Assembly (NCBI RefSeq): GCF_002209565.1
Contig: NZ_NJIH01000014.1
Location: forward strand, 79,243-143,242
DNA: 64,000 nt
Direction of reading: 5' to 3'
Source: Candidimonas nitroreducens
Lineage (GTDB): Bacteria > Pseudomonadota > Gammaproteobacteria > Burkholderiales > Burkholderiaceae_B
Each line of letters opens with the position of its first letter. Position 1 is the first letter of the stretch. Shown piece after piece: positions 7,789-15,915 of this stretch. A model generated the notes under the pieces. The model made no database searches. It had not been told where the DNA came from and saw only the letters and a program-made list of their open reading frames with translations. Both the position numbers and the translations under genes were made by a program.

Positions 7789-8157
7789 TCAATTTTTGCT
7801 CAACCCTGAGATCGCCTTCTCGAGATCGTCCAGCAAATGACCGGTCGCCACCTGGTCGATAAACGGGGCTTCGGTGATGGCGCGTACCAGGCTCGCAAGA
7901 TCACAGTCTCCATTATCTATGCAGCCCGCCTTCTCGAACAGCGGCCGCAAGGTGTCGGCGCCACGGTATTTTTCATAGGTGTACATGAGCAGATCGCGCT
8001 CCAGGTCGGCGCTGGACAAGCCGTCGAACGCCGAACCGCAAGCGCAGGAAATCCCTCCGGAAAGTGCCATATGCGCGGCCGTTGCCCGCCGCCAGGCGGC
8101 CACCAGGCCGATGGCCCGCAGGGCCAGATTGTTGCTTGTCGTGCTGGTGGCTGCCAT
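7789..8157 (-). CDS. Uncharacterised small protein, 122 aa, last gene of hyu operon 1
   Basis: The frame lies 26 bases downstream of hyuB with the same direction, so it is probably the last gene of that operon. The protein is soluble and rather acidic in its second half. It has four cysteines, two as CAC near residue 40 (GGISCACGSAFDG) and two in KAGCIDNGDCDLASL, which could bind a metal or form disulfides. I do not recognise a family, and no function is proposed beyond the link to the hydantoinase-like genes. Confidence 0.55.
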   Translation of the reverse strand: MAATSTTSNNLALRAIGLVAAWRRATAAHMALSGGISCACGSAFDGLSSADLERDLLMYTYEKYRGADTLRPLFEKAGCIDNGDCDLASLVRAITEAPFIDQVATGHLLDDLEKAISGLSKN

Positions 8158-8183
8158 GGGTAGCGTGCTCCTTTAGTGGATGC

Positions 8184-9959
8184 TTACATGACCGTAGCGG
8201 CCGTCGTTGCCGTCGAACTGCGCAAGGCCTGTGTGGCCTGTTTATCGACGGTACCATCCGCGCACAAGGCGACGCGGTATTTTTCCCTTGCGTTGCTCAC
8301 GCTGACGTAGCCTTGGCGCACGTCCTGCGCCACTTGCTCGGGGTCGCGCTGTTGCGGCGGGCCGAAACCACCGCCTCCGCCGGCGCGCAGGAACAGGCGG
8401 TCTCCTGGCCTGAGCCGCTGGTTGCGGACTTTGCCGGTGTGCGCGACGGAGGGATCTTCGCCTCCGGCCACCACGAACACTTCATTGGCTGCCCCGGCAT
8501 GGCCGCCCTCCAGGCCCCAAGGGGGGCAGTGCATGCGATCCGATTGCACGTCGACCGAGATGGAGGCGCGCGCGCGCACGACGGTTTCCGTCCCCAGGCC
8601 GCCGCGGTGGCGGCCGGCTCCTCCGGAATCGGCCCGTAAAGCCTGGCGTTCGATCAGGATGGGGTACTTGGCTTCCAATTGTTCACACGGGCTGTTGTGT
8701 GTGTCGCCGTCGTTGGAGCAGACCACGCCACTCATTCCGTCTTCGGTTTGCTTGGCTCCCCAGCCTCCGCCGGTAGGGCCGACGAAACCGATGAAGAATT
8801 TTCCGTCACGCGGAGAGACCCCGTGGAAGAGTGCGATCACGAGATCGGCATGGTGTGCCGCAATGGTGCGATCGGGGATGGCTTGGGCCATTGCCTTGAA
8901 GATGGTGTCCACGACAGTCATCGGGAAGGTCATCCATTTGCGCATGGCGGCCGGCTTGCTGGCGCTGACCACTGTGCCTTCCGGCACGACCACTTTCAAT
9001 GGCCGGAAGCTGCCCTCATTGATGGGATAGTCCGTGGGCGACGTGAGGCATTTATATGCCACTTGCGCGCAGGAATAGCCGGTGCTGGGCCCCGAGTTGA
9101 AGAAGCCCCTGACTTGAGGGCTGACTTCCGAAAGGTCGACGGTGATTTCGTCTGCGCTTTTGATCACTCGAACCTTGATGGGAACGCGCGCACCGATGTC
9201 CAGTCCGTCGTCGTCCATGAATGATTCCGCCTCATAGACCCCGTCGGGAATCGAGCGGGTGCGGGCGCGCGCCGCGGCCTCGGATAGATCCATGATGTTC
9301 GCGATCGACTTCAATACCGGTTCACGCCCGTAGCGCTGCAGGATTTCGCTGAAACGCCGGTGCCCGGTGTTGACGGCGACGATTTGCGCACGCAAATCGC
9401 CCATCGCGCGATCGGCCAGGCGCACATTGGTCTTGATGATGCGCACCAGATCTTCGTTGGTGCGCCCCGCATCCTGGTATTTCATTACCGGAATCTGGAT
9501 GCCTTCGGAATAGATGTCCGAGGTTACGCCGCCGAGTGCCCCCCCTACATCAGGCCAGTGCGCCATGCAGCACGCCCAGCCGCTGAGTTTGCCCTCAAAG
9601 AATATGGGTTGGCTGAATGTGAAGTGGTTCAGGTGGCTGCCGGTAATGTATGCGTCGTTCGTAACCAGGATGTCCCCGGGGCCGATCGAGCCGTTTCCCG
9701 GTTCGGCGTAGTGTGCCAACTTGGCCTTGATCGTGTTGGACATGCCGCGGATGAAGCTCGGCAGCCCGATGCCGATGGAAATTGTCTGGCCTTCGGCGGT
9801 GAAAAGACCGACGGTGAAGTCGAGCGCCTCGTAGATGATCATGTTGTAGGCCGTGCGCATGAGGTTGGTTTTCATTTCCTCGGTTACGGCCAGCACGCCG
9901 TTGCGCACGATTTCTGTTAACACTGCGTCCGCGTGCTTGTGTTGGGTGGGTGTGTTCAT
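8184..9959 (-). CDS. Hydantoinase B/oxoprolinase family subunit (HyuB-like), 591 aa, copy 1
   Basis: The full-length HyuB domain begins ADAVLTEIVRNGVLAVTEEMKTNLMRTAYNMIIYEALDFT, typical of the N-methylhydantoinase B/5-oxoprolinase/acetone- and acetophenone-carboxylase beta family. It also has conserved GDILVTNDAYITGSHLN, and the C-terminal Gly-rich segment of the family (RAGGGGGFGPP). With HyuA it forms an ATP-dependent complex that opens cyclic amides or activates carbonyl compounds. It overlaps the hyuA stop by 4 bases. The substrate is not deducible; neighbours (FAH-fold hydrolase, Bug receptor, quinone oxidoreductase-like gene) suggest breakdown of an organic acid. Confidence 0.85.
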   Translation of the reverse strand: MNTPTQHKHADAVLTEIVRNGVLAVTEEMKTNLMRTAYNMIIYEALDFTVGLFTAEGQTISIGIGLPSFIRGMSNTIKAKLAHYAEPGNGSIGPGDILVTNDAYITGSHLNHFTFSQPIFFEGKLSGWACCMAHWPDVGGALGGVTSDIYSEGIQIPVMKYQDAGRTNEDLVRIIKTNVRLADRAMGDLRAQIVAVNTGHRRFSEILQRYGREPVLKSIANIMDLSEAAARARTRSIPDGVYEAESFMDDDGLDIGARVPIKVRVIKSADEITVDLSEVSPQVRGFFNSGPSTGYSCAQVAYKCLTSPTDYPINEGSFRPLKVVVPEGTVVSASKPAAMRKWMTFPMTVVDTIFKAMAQAIPDRTIAAHHADLVIALFHGVSPRDGKFFIGFVGPTGGGWGAKQTEDGMSGVVCSNDGDTHNSPCEQLEAKYPILIERQALRADSGGAGRHRGGLGTETVVRARASISVDVQSDRMHCPPWGLEGGHAGAANEVFVVAGGEDPSVAHTGKVRNQRLRPGDRLFLRAGGGGGFGPPQQRDPEQVAQDVRQGYVSVSNAREKYRVALCADGTVDKQATQALRSSTATTAATVM

Positions 9960-12031
9960 GCCGATTTGACTCCCAGATCGATTCTCAGATTGCCGTAGAT
10001 ATCCACCTCGAGTTCGTCGCCCGGCAGCACTACGGTGGTGGACGCGTGTTCTTCCACGAGGGCGGGCCCGCTGATACGGTTGCCGGCCAGCAGATGGTCG
10101 CGGTCGTACACCTTGGTGGGCACGGCCTTGCCGGTTTCGCTGAAGTACACATTGCGGGTTGGCCGGAGCGCCCGGGGCGGCGGTGCGGCATCGCCTTGCG
10201 GGATCTGTTCCATGGGTGGCTTATCCATGACGCCGATTACCGTGGCGCGCAGCGTGACGATTTCCACTTTCTCGGCCGGCGCGCAGGTTCCGTAGCGGAA
10301 CTGGTGCACGTCGTCGAAGCGTGCTTTCAGCGCCGTGCGGTCGCGCGCGGTCAGCATCGAGGTCGTGATGTCCACGGCCACCGAATGTTCTTGCCCGACA
10401 TAGCGCATATCGGCGGCATAGTCGACTTTGACATTGGCGGTTCGTACGTGGCTTTCGTCGAGAGAGCGGTGTCCCAGCGCGGCTAGCTCGCCCAATGCCT
10501 GCTCCAGCTCATCGAAGTCGAGCTCTTCCAGCTTGCGGAACGTGGTGCGTACGTTGTCGTAGCGCAGATCCGAATGCAGCATGCCGAAGGCGCAGAAATG
10601 GCCGGGCGCGCGCGGAATAATGAGATGCTGGATCCCGATTTCACGGCCGATAGCGCTTGCGTGCAGCGGGCCCGCTCCACCGTAGGCGATCATTGGAAAG
10701 GCCGCGGCATCGAAGCCTCTTTCGGTCGAGACCCCCTTGACGGCGTAGGACATCTTGGTAACCGCGATCTGCAAAATGCCTTCGGCTGCCGCCACGGTGT
10801 CCAGCCCCAAGGGCACCCCGATATTGGCATGGATGGCCTGCGCGGCTGCTGCGGCGTCCAGCGGCATCTCGCCTCCGAGAAAGTTGTGGGGATCCAGGCG
10901 CCCCAAAGCCAGATTCGCATCCGTTACTGTGGCGAAACTGCCGCCGCGGCCGTAGCAGGCGGGCCCGGGTTCTGCACCCGCGCTGCGCGGGCCGACGCGC
11001 AGCGCACCGCCCAGGTCGACCTCGGCGATGCTGCCTCCTCCGGTGCCCACTTCGAACACGTCCACCAAAGGTATCTGGATCGGCAGGCCTTCGTTGTAGC
11101 CGCCGACCATCGCGAGATTGGTGGTCATCACGGTATCGTCATGAATCACGCCCGCTTTGGCGGTGGTGCCCCCCATGTCGAAAGCCACCGCATCTCGCAG
11201 CCCGAGCGCCCGGCACAGGGCATGGGCGCCGATTACCCCCGCGGCCGGCCCTGACTCGAGCATGCGCACGCATTGCCGCTGCGCTTGATGCGATTCATAA
11301 AGGCCGCCTGTGGATTGGACGATGAGGAATTTGCCGTCGAAACCCGCCTGCTGCAGATGTGCGTCGATCTGCGCGACATAGCGGCTCACGATCGGCCCGA
11401 TGAATGCGTTGGCGACAGTGGTGGAGCAGCGCTCGAATTCCCGGTATTCCTGTGACAGCTCGTGCGAGGCGGTGACGAACACATGAGGCAGGCGCTGCTG
11501 CACGATCGCCTTCACGGCGAGTTCGTGAGCGGGGTTGGCATAGCAGTGCAGCAATAGAATCGCCACAGCCTCTATGCCTTCTTCGATCATGCGGTCGCAG
11601 ATCAGGTGAACCCCCGCTTCGTCCAGGGGAGTGTCCACCTCTCCTTCGGCAGTCAAGCGTTCGCGCACCTCGTAGCGCAAGCGCCGCTCGGCCAGCGGGA
11701 CATGTTTACGGAAGAAGAGGTTATACGCATCGGGCCGATTGATGCGGCCGATCTCGTAAATGTCCCGGAACCCCTCGGTGATCAGCAATGCCGTGCGTGC
11801 GCCTTTGCGCTCCAGCAGGGTATTGATGGCGACGGTCGACCCGTGCAGGAAGGTTTCGGCTTGCCCAAACGAGGCGTTGGCTTTGCCAACGCCGCTGGCT
11901 ATGCCGTCGACCATCCGGCTCGGTGTGCTCAGCGCTTTGCCCAGGGACAGTGCGCCATTGACGGGGTCGAAATAGGCGACATCGGTGAATGTGCCGCCGA
12001 TGTCCGCGGCGAGCCTGCTGCCTTTTTGCAT
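9956..12031 (-). CDS. Hydantoinase A/oxoprolinase family subunit (HyuA-like), 691 aa, copy 1
   Basis: The N-terminal ASKHA-type phosphate-binding signature ADIGGTFTDVAYFD (about residues 9-22) and a second DMGGTTAKAGVI segment show the ATP-using HyuA/5-oxoprolinase N-terminal fold. A hallmark AGPLHA follows near residue 465. It should phosphorylate the substrate carbonyl during ATP-driven hydrolysis or carboxylation together with HyuB. It starts one base from the FAH-fold gene stop and overlaps hyuB, so all three are coupled. Together hyuA and hyuB are about 1,280 residues, equal to a fused 5-oxoprolinase, but neighbours do not suggest glutathione metabolism. Confidence 0.85.
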   Translation of the reverse strand: MQKGSRLAADIGGTFTDVAYFDPVNGALSLGKALSTPSRMVDGIASGVGKANASFGQAETFLHGSTVAINTLLERKGARTALLITEGFRDIYEIGRINRPDAYNLFFRKHVPLAERRLRYEVRERLTAEGEVDTPLDEAGVHLICDRMIEEGIEAVAILLLHCYANPAHELAVKAIVQQRLPHVFVTASHELSQEYREFERCSTTVANAFIGPIVSRYVAQIDAHLQQAGFDGKFLIVQSTGGLYESHQAQRQCVRMLESGPAAGVIGAHALCRALGLRDAVAFDMGGTTAKAGVIHDDTVMTTNLAMVGGYNEGLPIQIPLVDVFEVGTGGGSIAEVDLGGALRVGPRSAGAEPGPACYGRGGSFATVTDANLALGRLDPHNFLGGEMPLDAAAAAQAIHANIGVPLGLDTVAAAEGILQIAVTKMSYAVKGVSTERGFDAAAFPMIAYGGAGPLHASAIGREIGIQHLIIPRAPGHFCAFGMLHSDLRYDNVRTTFRKLEELDFDELEQALGELAALGHRSLDESHVRTANVKVDYAADMRYVGQEHSVAVDITTSMLTARDRTALKARFDDVHQFRYGTCAPAEKVEIVTLRATVIGVMDKPPMEQIPQGDAAPPPRALRPTRNVYFSETGKAVPTKVYDRDHLLAGNRISGPALVEEHASTTVVLPGDELEVDIYGNLRIDLGVKSA

Positions 12032-12032
12032 G

Positions 12033-12899
12033 TCAAGCCTCCGCCAGCAGGTTTTCGTCGCATACCGTATTGCGAAGCACGCCTATGGCATCGACTTCGA
12101 TTTCTACGACATCGCCGTGTTTCATGAATACCGGAGGGTTGCGTTTGGCGCCCACTCCGCCTGGTGTACCGGTTACGATCACGTCGCCCGGCGCCAACGG
12201 GACGAAGGTGGAAATGTAGGCAATCTGCTGGGGGATATTGTGGATCATCTTGTTCGTCGTTGTGCGCTGCATTTCCTCGCCGTTCAGGCGCGTGACCAGT
12301 GTCATTACTTGCCCGGGAGGGATTTCGTCGGCGCTTGTCATCCACGGGCCGAAGGCGCCGGTGCGCCAGAAGTTCTTGCCGGCCGTCCATTGAGAGGTCG
12401 CCATTTGCCAGTCGCGTATGGATCCGTCGTTGTAGCAGGCATAGCCGGCAATGTGCGACCAGGCATCGGACGCCGCGATACGGCGCCCGCCGCGGCCGAT
12501 GATGATTGCTATCTCGCCCTCGTAGTCGAACCTGGCCGATTCGGCGGGGCGCACGAGCGCCGCGCCGTGCGCGAGCTGGGACGAGGGAACCCGTAAGAAA
12601 AGTGTCGGGCTTTCGGTAACTTCACGCCCCGTTTCGCGCACATGTTCGCCGTAGTTGAGGCCGACGCATATGATCTTTTCGGGGTTCGGGATGACCGGCA
12701 GGAGCTTGATATCGGCGAGCCGCAGCGTAGCCTCGTGGCTGCGCGCGTAGGCCATGGCTTCGCCCAGCAGGTCGCGGGTGATAAGGGCTTTCAAGTCATA
12801 GGCCTGTCCTGGAAAGGCCGGGCTCAAGTCGTGTACGCTGTCGCCCTGCTGGATACCGCAAGAGGCACGGCCATCTATTTCAAAACTGATGAACTTCAT
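12033..12899 (-). CDS. FAH-fold hydrolase (fumarylacetoacetate hydrolase family), 288 aa
   Basis: The start at 12899 (MKFISFEIDGRASCG) is favoured over the upstream ATG at 12968 because AGGACAGG precedes it and family proteins begin this way. The catalytic FAH domain follows residue 70: PEKIICVGLNYGEHVRE, then FDYEGEIAIIIGRGGRRI with the metal-binding E..E pattern, and DVIVTGTPGGVGAKRNPP near the end. Relatives cleave or decarboxylate acylpyruvates, oxaloacetate or 2-hydroxy-hepta-2,4-diene-dioates. It sits between the oxidoreductase and hyuA. The reaction is probably C-C hydrolysis of a ring-opened intermediate, but the substrate is unknown. Confidence 0.85.
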   Translation of the reverse strand: MKFISFEIDGRASCGIQQGDSVHDLSPAFPGQAYDLKALITRDLLGEAMAYARSHEATLRLADIKLLPVIPNPEKIICVGLNYGEHVRETGREVTESPTLFLRVPSSQLAHGAALVRPAESARFDYEGEIAIIIGRGGRRIAASDAWSHIAGYACYNDGSIRDWQMATSQWTAGKNFWRTGAFGPWMTSADEIPPGQVMTLVTRLNGEEMQRTTTNKMIHNIPQQIAYISTFVPLAPGDVIVTGTPGGVGAKRNPPVFMKHGDVVEIEVDAIGVLRNTVCDENLLAEA

Positions 12900-12960
12900 A
12901 AAGAGCCTGTCCTGATAGAAGAAAGAGAGTTGGAAAGGTGCAAAGGAGGCTGCAGCGCGC

Positions 12961-13953
12961 TCAGGCAATGGCCCGATCTACGATCAATACCACTTTGCCC
13001 ATCTGCTGGTTGTCGTCGAGGATTTGCTGCGCAGCCGCAGCCTGCTCGAGCGGGAAAGCGGCCTGCACCAGTGTGCGGATGCGCCGTTGCGCAAGCTCGG
13101 GCCATACGTATTGGACGAGTTCATTGGCAATTTTTTGTTTGAAGGCGGTGTCGCGCCGGCGGATCTGCGCGCCGGTAAGCGTCAGGCTGCGCTGCACGAA
13201 AGAGCGGGTGCGCAGAGTCGAGTACTCGCCGCGATGGTTGCCGATCAGGGCGAGACGGCCGCCTATGGCCAGCAGTCCGACTTCGATGTCGACATAGTCG
13301 CCGGCCTGTGAATCCAGGATCACGTCGAACCCGCGCTCGCCCGCAAGATCGCGCAGTGCCTGGCCCCAGGCTGGGTCGTGATAATCCACGCATTGGGCGC
13401 CGTAGGCCTCGCTGACGCTGCATTTTTCGGCACTGCCGGCGGTGGCGAACACGCGCGCATGACGCAGCACGCGCGCCATTTGAGTGGCGGCAAGGCCCAC
13501 GCCGCTGGTGCCCCCCTGAATCAACAGCGCTTCGTTCCTTTCCAGTCGGGAAAGTTGGAAAACGTTGTGCCAGGCCGTGAAGAACACTTCGGGCAGTGTC
13601 GCCGCTTCCGTCAGGCTCAGTCCGGCGGGCACGGGCATTACCTGTCCTTGCGGTACGGCGCATAACTCCGCATAGCCGCCGCCGGTGGACAAGGCGCAAA
13701 CTCGGTCGCCTGGGCGGATGCGTTCCACAGCGGCGCCGACCCGTTCGACGATGCCGGCGGTATCGAGGCCGGGGATGTCCGAGGCGCCCGGTGGCGGATC
13801 GTACAATCCCTTGCGTTGTTGCACGTCCGGGCGGTTCACGCTAGCCGCCGCTACGCGGATGAGTACGTCGTGTGGACCGACGCTGGGCTCTGGCCGCTCG
13901 CACAAGCGAAGTACGTCAGGCCCGCCAGGTTGGCTGATTTCAATGGCTTTCAT
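12961..13953 (-). CDS. Zinc-less alcohol dehydrogenase/quinone oxidoreductase (MDR family), 330 aa
   Basis: A medium-chain reductase with a GroES-like N-terminal domain (NRPDVQQRKGLYDPPPGASD) and a Rossmann domain whose NADPH loop lies near LLIQGGTSGVGLAATQMA (about residue 145). It lacks the zinc-ligand GHE motif and has the PPPGASDIPGLD pattern of PIG3/QorA-like quinone oxidoreductases. These reduce quinones or enones with NADPH. It is second in the leftward operon, between Bug and the FAH-fold gene. It could reduce an unsaturated intermediate of the pathway; the precise substrate is open. Confidence 0.8.
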   Translation of the reverse strand: MKAIEISQPGGPDVLRLCERPEPSVGPHDVLIRVAAASVNRPDVQQRKGLYDPPPGASDIPGLDTAGIVERVGAAVERIRPGDRVCALSTGGGYAELCAVPQGQVMPVPAGLSLTEAATLPEVFFTAWHNVFQLSRLERNEALLIQGGTSGVGLAATQMARVLRHARVFATAGSAEKCSVSEAYGAQCVDYHDPAWGQALRDLAGERGFDVILDSQAGDYVDIEVGLLAIGGRLALIGNHRGEYSTLRTRSFVQRSLTLTGAQIRRRDTAFKQKIANELVQYVWPELAQRRIRTLVQAAFPLEQAAAAQQILDDNQQMGKVVLIVDRAIA

Positions 13954-13975
13954 GGATTCTGCAGTCAGTGTTGGC

Positions 13976-14965
13976 CTAGTCCAATTGGATGTTCAGCTTC
14001 TTTACGATGGCGGCCCATGTTGCGGAATCCCGACGTATGAACTGGTCGAACTCTTGCGGCGTCCACTGGGGCGCCTGCAGGCCGTCATGAGTGATGATCT
14101 GCTGGACTGCGGGCGAGGCCATGGCCTTTCGCACCTCGACGTTGAGCCGTTGCACGATGTCGGCTGGCGTTCCCTTCGGCGCGAATACGCCGAACCAGGA
14201 CTCTTGCGTCATTTCCGGGTAGCCTAGTTCTTTGAATGTCGGCACTTCGGGCAGTAGCTTCATTCGCTCCGCGGAGGTAACCGCGAGTGGCCGCAATTTG
14301 TGCGTGCGCAAGTTCGGCATGGAAGTCACGGCCGTATCGATGAAAAATTGAACCTGGCCCGACAGCAGGTCGATCATTGCGGGGCCCGCCCCGCGGTAAT
14401 GCACACTGGTGATAGGGACATGGGTCGCTGCAGCCAGCCGCTCGTTGAGCAGGTGAGTGACGCCGCCCACCCCCAGCGAGACTGCGTTGACCTTGTCGGG
14501 CGCGCGTCTTGCGTAATCGAGCAATTCCTGCAGCGACTGGGCCGGTACGCCCGGATTGACGCTCAACACATAAGGCGTTGTTACCAGGGGCGCCACGGGT
14601 ATGAAATCGTCTGTGCGGTAGGACGAATGCTTGGTCACCAACACGTTGACAGAGAATGCCAGACTGTTGACCAGCAGCGTGTAGCCGTCCGCCGGCGCGC
14701 GCGAGGCTGCGGCCGAGCCGATCATGGTGTTGCCCCCGCCGCGATTTTCCACGTAGACCGCTTGGCCCAGCGATTTGGACATTGGTTCGGCAATCATGCG
14801 CGCCAGCTGGTCGGTGGAGCCGCCTGCAGGATATGGAACGATGAGTTTGATTGGGCGGGAAGGAAAACGCTCTGTTGCCGCGCCGTGGGCCTGTATCTGC
14901 ACGCCAAGCGCTCCGAAAGCCAGCGTGCTGCAAATTAGTGCTCGACGGGGTAGGTCGATGGGCAT
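13976..14965 (-). CDS. Bug/TctC-type periplasmic solute receptor, 329 aa
   Basis: The Tat/Sec-like leader (LPRRALICSTLAFGALGVQIQAHG) is followed by the family signature FPSRPIKLIVPYPAGGSTDQLARMIAEPMSKSLG and GGGNTMIGSAAASRAPADGYTLL. These receptors bind carboxylated organic acids and feed tripartite tricarboxylate transporters. No membrane TctA/TctB genes lie in the window, so it is an orphan receptor. It is first in the leftward operon with its promoter at the IclR site region, and GGAGACAG precedes the start. It most likely binds the substrate of hyu module 1. Confidence 0.9.
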   Translation of the reverse strand: MPIDLPRRALICSTLAFGALGVQIQAHGAATERFPSRPIKLIVPYPAGGSTDQLARMIAEPMSKSLGQAVYVENRGGGNTMIGSAAASRAPADGYTLLVNSLAFSVNVLVTKHSSYRTDDFIPVAPLVTTPYVLSVNPGVPAQSLQELLDYARRAPDKVNAVSLGVGGVTHLLNERLAAATHVPITSVHYRGAGPAMIDLLSGQVQFFIDTAVTSMPNLRTHKLRPLAVTSAERMKLLPEVPTFKELGYPEMTQESWFGVFAPKGTPADIVQRLNVEVRKAMASPAVQQIITHDGLQAPQWTPQEFDQFIRRDSATWAAIVKKLNIQLD

Positions 14966-15000
14966 GTCTGTCTCCGATGATAAGGGTGGTTTGCTTTTAA

Positions 15001-15049
15001 GGTAACCATGGTTACCAATGAAACCGATCGTATGGTAACATGGGTTACC
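15001..15049. promoter_or_regulatory. Twin palindromic operator GGTAAC-N4-GTTACC, probable IclR site
   Basis: Two palindromes lie in the divergent promoter region between the Bug gene and the IclR gene. One is GGTAACCATGGTTACC (15001-15016, perfect 16-mer) and the other is GGTAACATGGGTTACC (15034-15049, perfect 6-bp arms). Their centres are 33 bp apart, about three helical turns, as expected for two regulator dimers or a tetramer on one face. The neighbouring IclR-type regulator is the natural candidate. Confidence 0.8.
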
Positions 15050-15078
15050 TTAACTCTGTCAACCAAGGGGCGAGACAT

Positions 15079-15915
15079 ATGAGCAAGATCCCGGAAATCC
15101 ATGAAGAGAAACAGACCGAGACCATCGCCGGCGTAGAGAGGGCCTTGTTTATCATCGAACGACTGGCCGATTCACGGGAGGGCTTGTCGTTCACAGAAAT
15201 CCTCAATCTGCTTGGAGTGAATAAATCCATCGCGTTCAAGCTGCTCAACACCCTCATCGCAACCCAGTACGTCTTCAAAGACGAGCACAGCGGCAATTAC
15301 TGCCTGACCTACCGGATCAGCAATGTCGGCATGAGAAAGATGTCGCGTTCGCGGCTGTTGAATCAGAGCCAGGTGATTCTGCGCGAACTGGCGGATCAGA
15401 CCGGAGAGTTCATTCGGCTGGCCGTTGTCGAACAGGACGCCATCACGTGGGTGATGTCGATTCTGACGAAGAAGCGAATACTCCAGATCGACCCGAACTA
15501 CAGTACGGAAATCACCTTTCATACGCACGCCGCTGGCAAGGCATGGCTGGCCACACTCGACCCAGCCGATGCGCGCCGCCTGATTCTTGCGCGTGGGCTG
15601 CCGCGTATGACTCCGCATTCCTTGGTGGACATCAAGAAGATCATGGCCGACCTGCGCCTGACGGCCGAAAGGGGCTACGCCATTTCGTACGAGGAACACG
15701 GCCTGGGCGTGGGGGCGGTAGGCGCTCCGATCCTTATCCGGCCGTTCGATCAGGACGAGCCTTTGTGCGTGGGGGTCATAACCCTGGCCGCGCCGGTGGC
15801 TCATATGGATCGCCCTGCCCTGGAGCAGTGCGCGCCCAAGGTCATAGCCGCGGCAGAGAAGCTGGCCGCCGTCTGGCCGCAAGTCCGCGTAGGAGAACTT
15901 CATGAAGAAGCCTGA
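15079..15915 (+). CDS. IclR-family transcription regulator, 278 aa
   Basis: A winged helix-turn-helix at the N-terminus (ERALFIIERLADSREGLSFTEILNLLGVNKSIAFKLLNTL) precedes the IclR effector domain, with HTHAAGKAWLATL and the closing ALEQCAPKVIAAAEKLA. The start at 15079 has AAGGGGCGAGA upstream; an earlier ATG at 15040 lies inside the second operator palindrome and is less likely. It diverges from the Bug/hyu operon and is followed, with a 14-base overlap, by two flavoprotein genes. It probably controls both transcription units through the twin palindrome, with a pathway intermediate as effector. Confidence 0.9.
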   Translation: MSKIPEIHEEKQTETIAGVERALFIIERLADSREGLSFTEILNLLGVNKSIAFKLLNTLIATQYVFKDEHSGNYCLTYRISNVGMRKMSRSRLLNQSQVILRELADQTGEFIRLAVVEQDAITWVMSILTKKRILQIDPNYSTEITFHTHAAGKAWLATLDPADARRLILARGLPRMTPHSLVDIKKIMADLRLTAERGYAISYEEHGLGVGAVGAPILIRPFDQDEPLCVGVITLAAPVAHMDRPALEQCAPKVIAAAEKLAAVWPQVRVGELHEEA

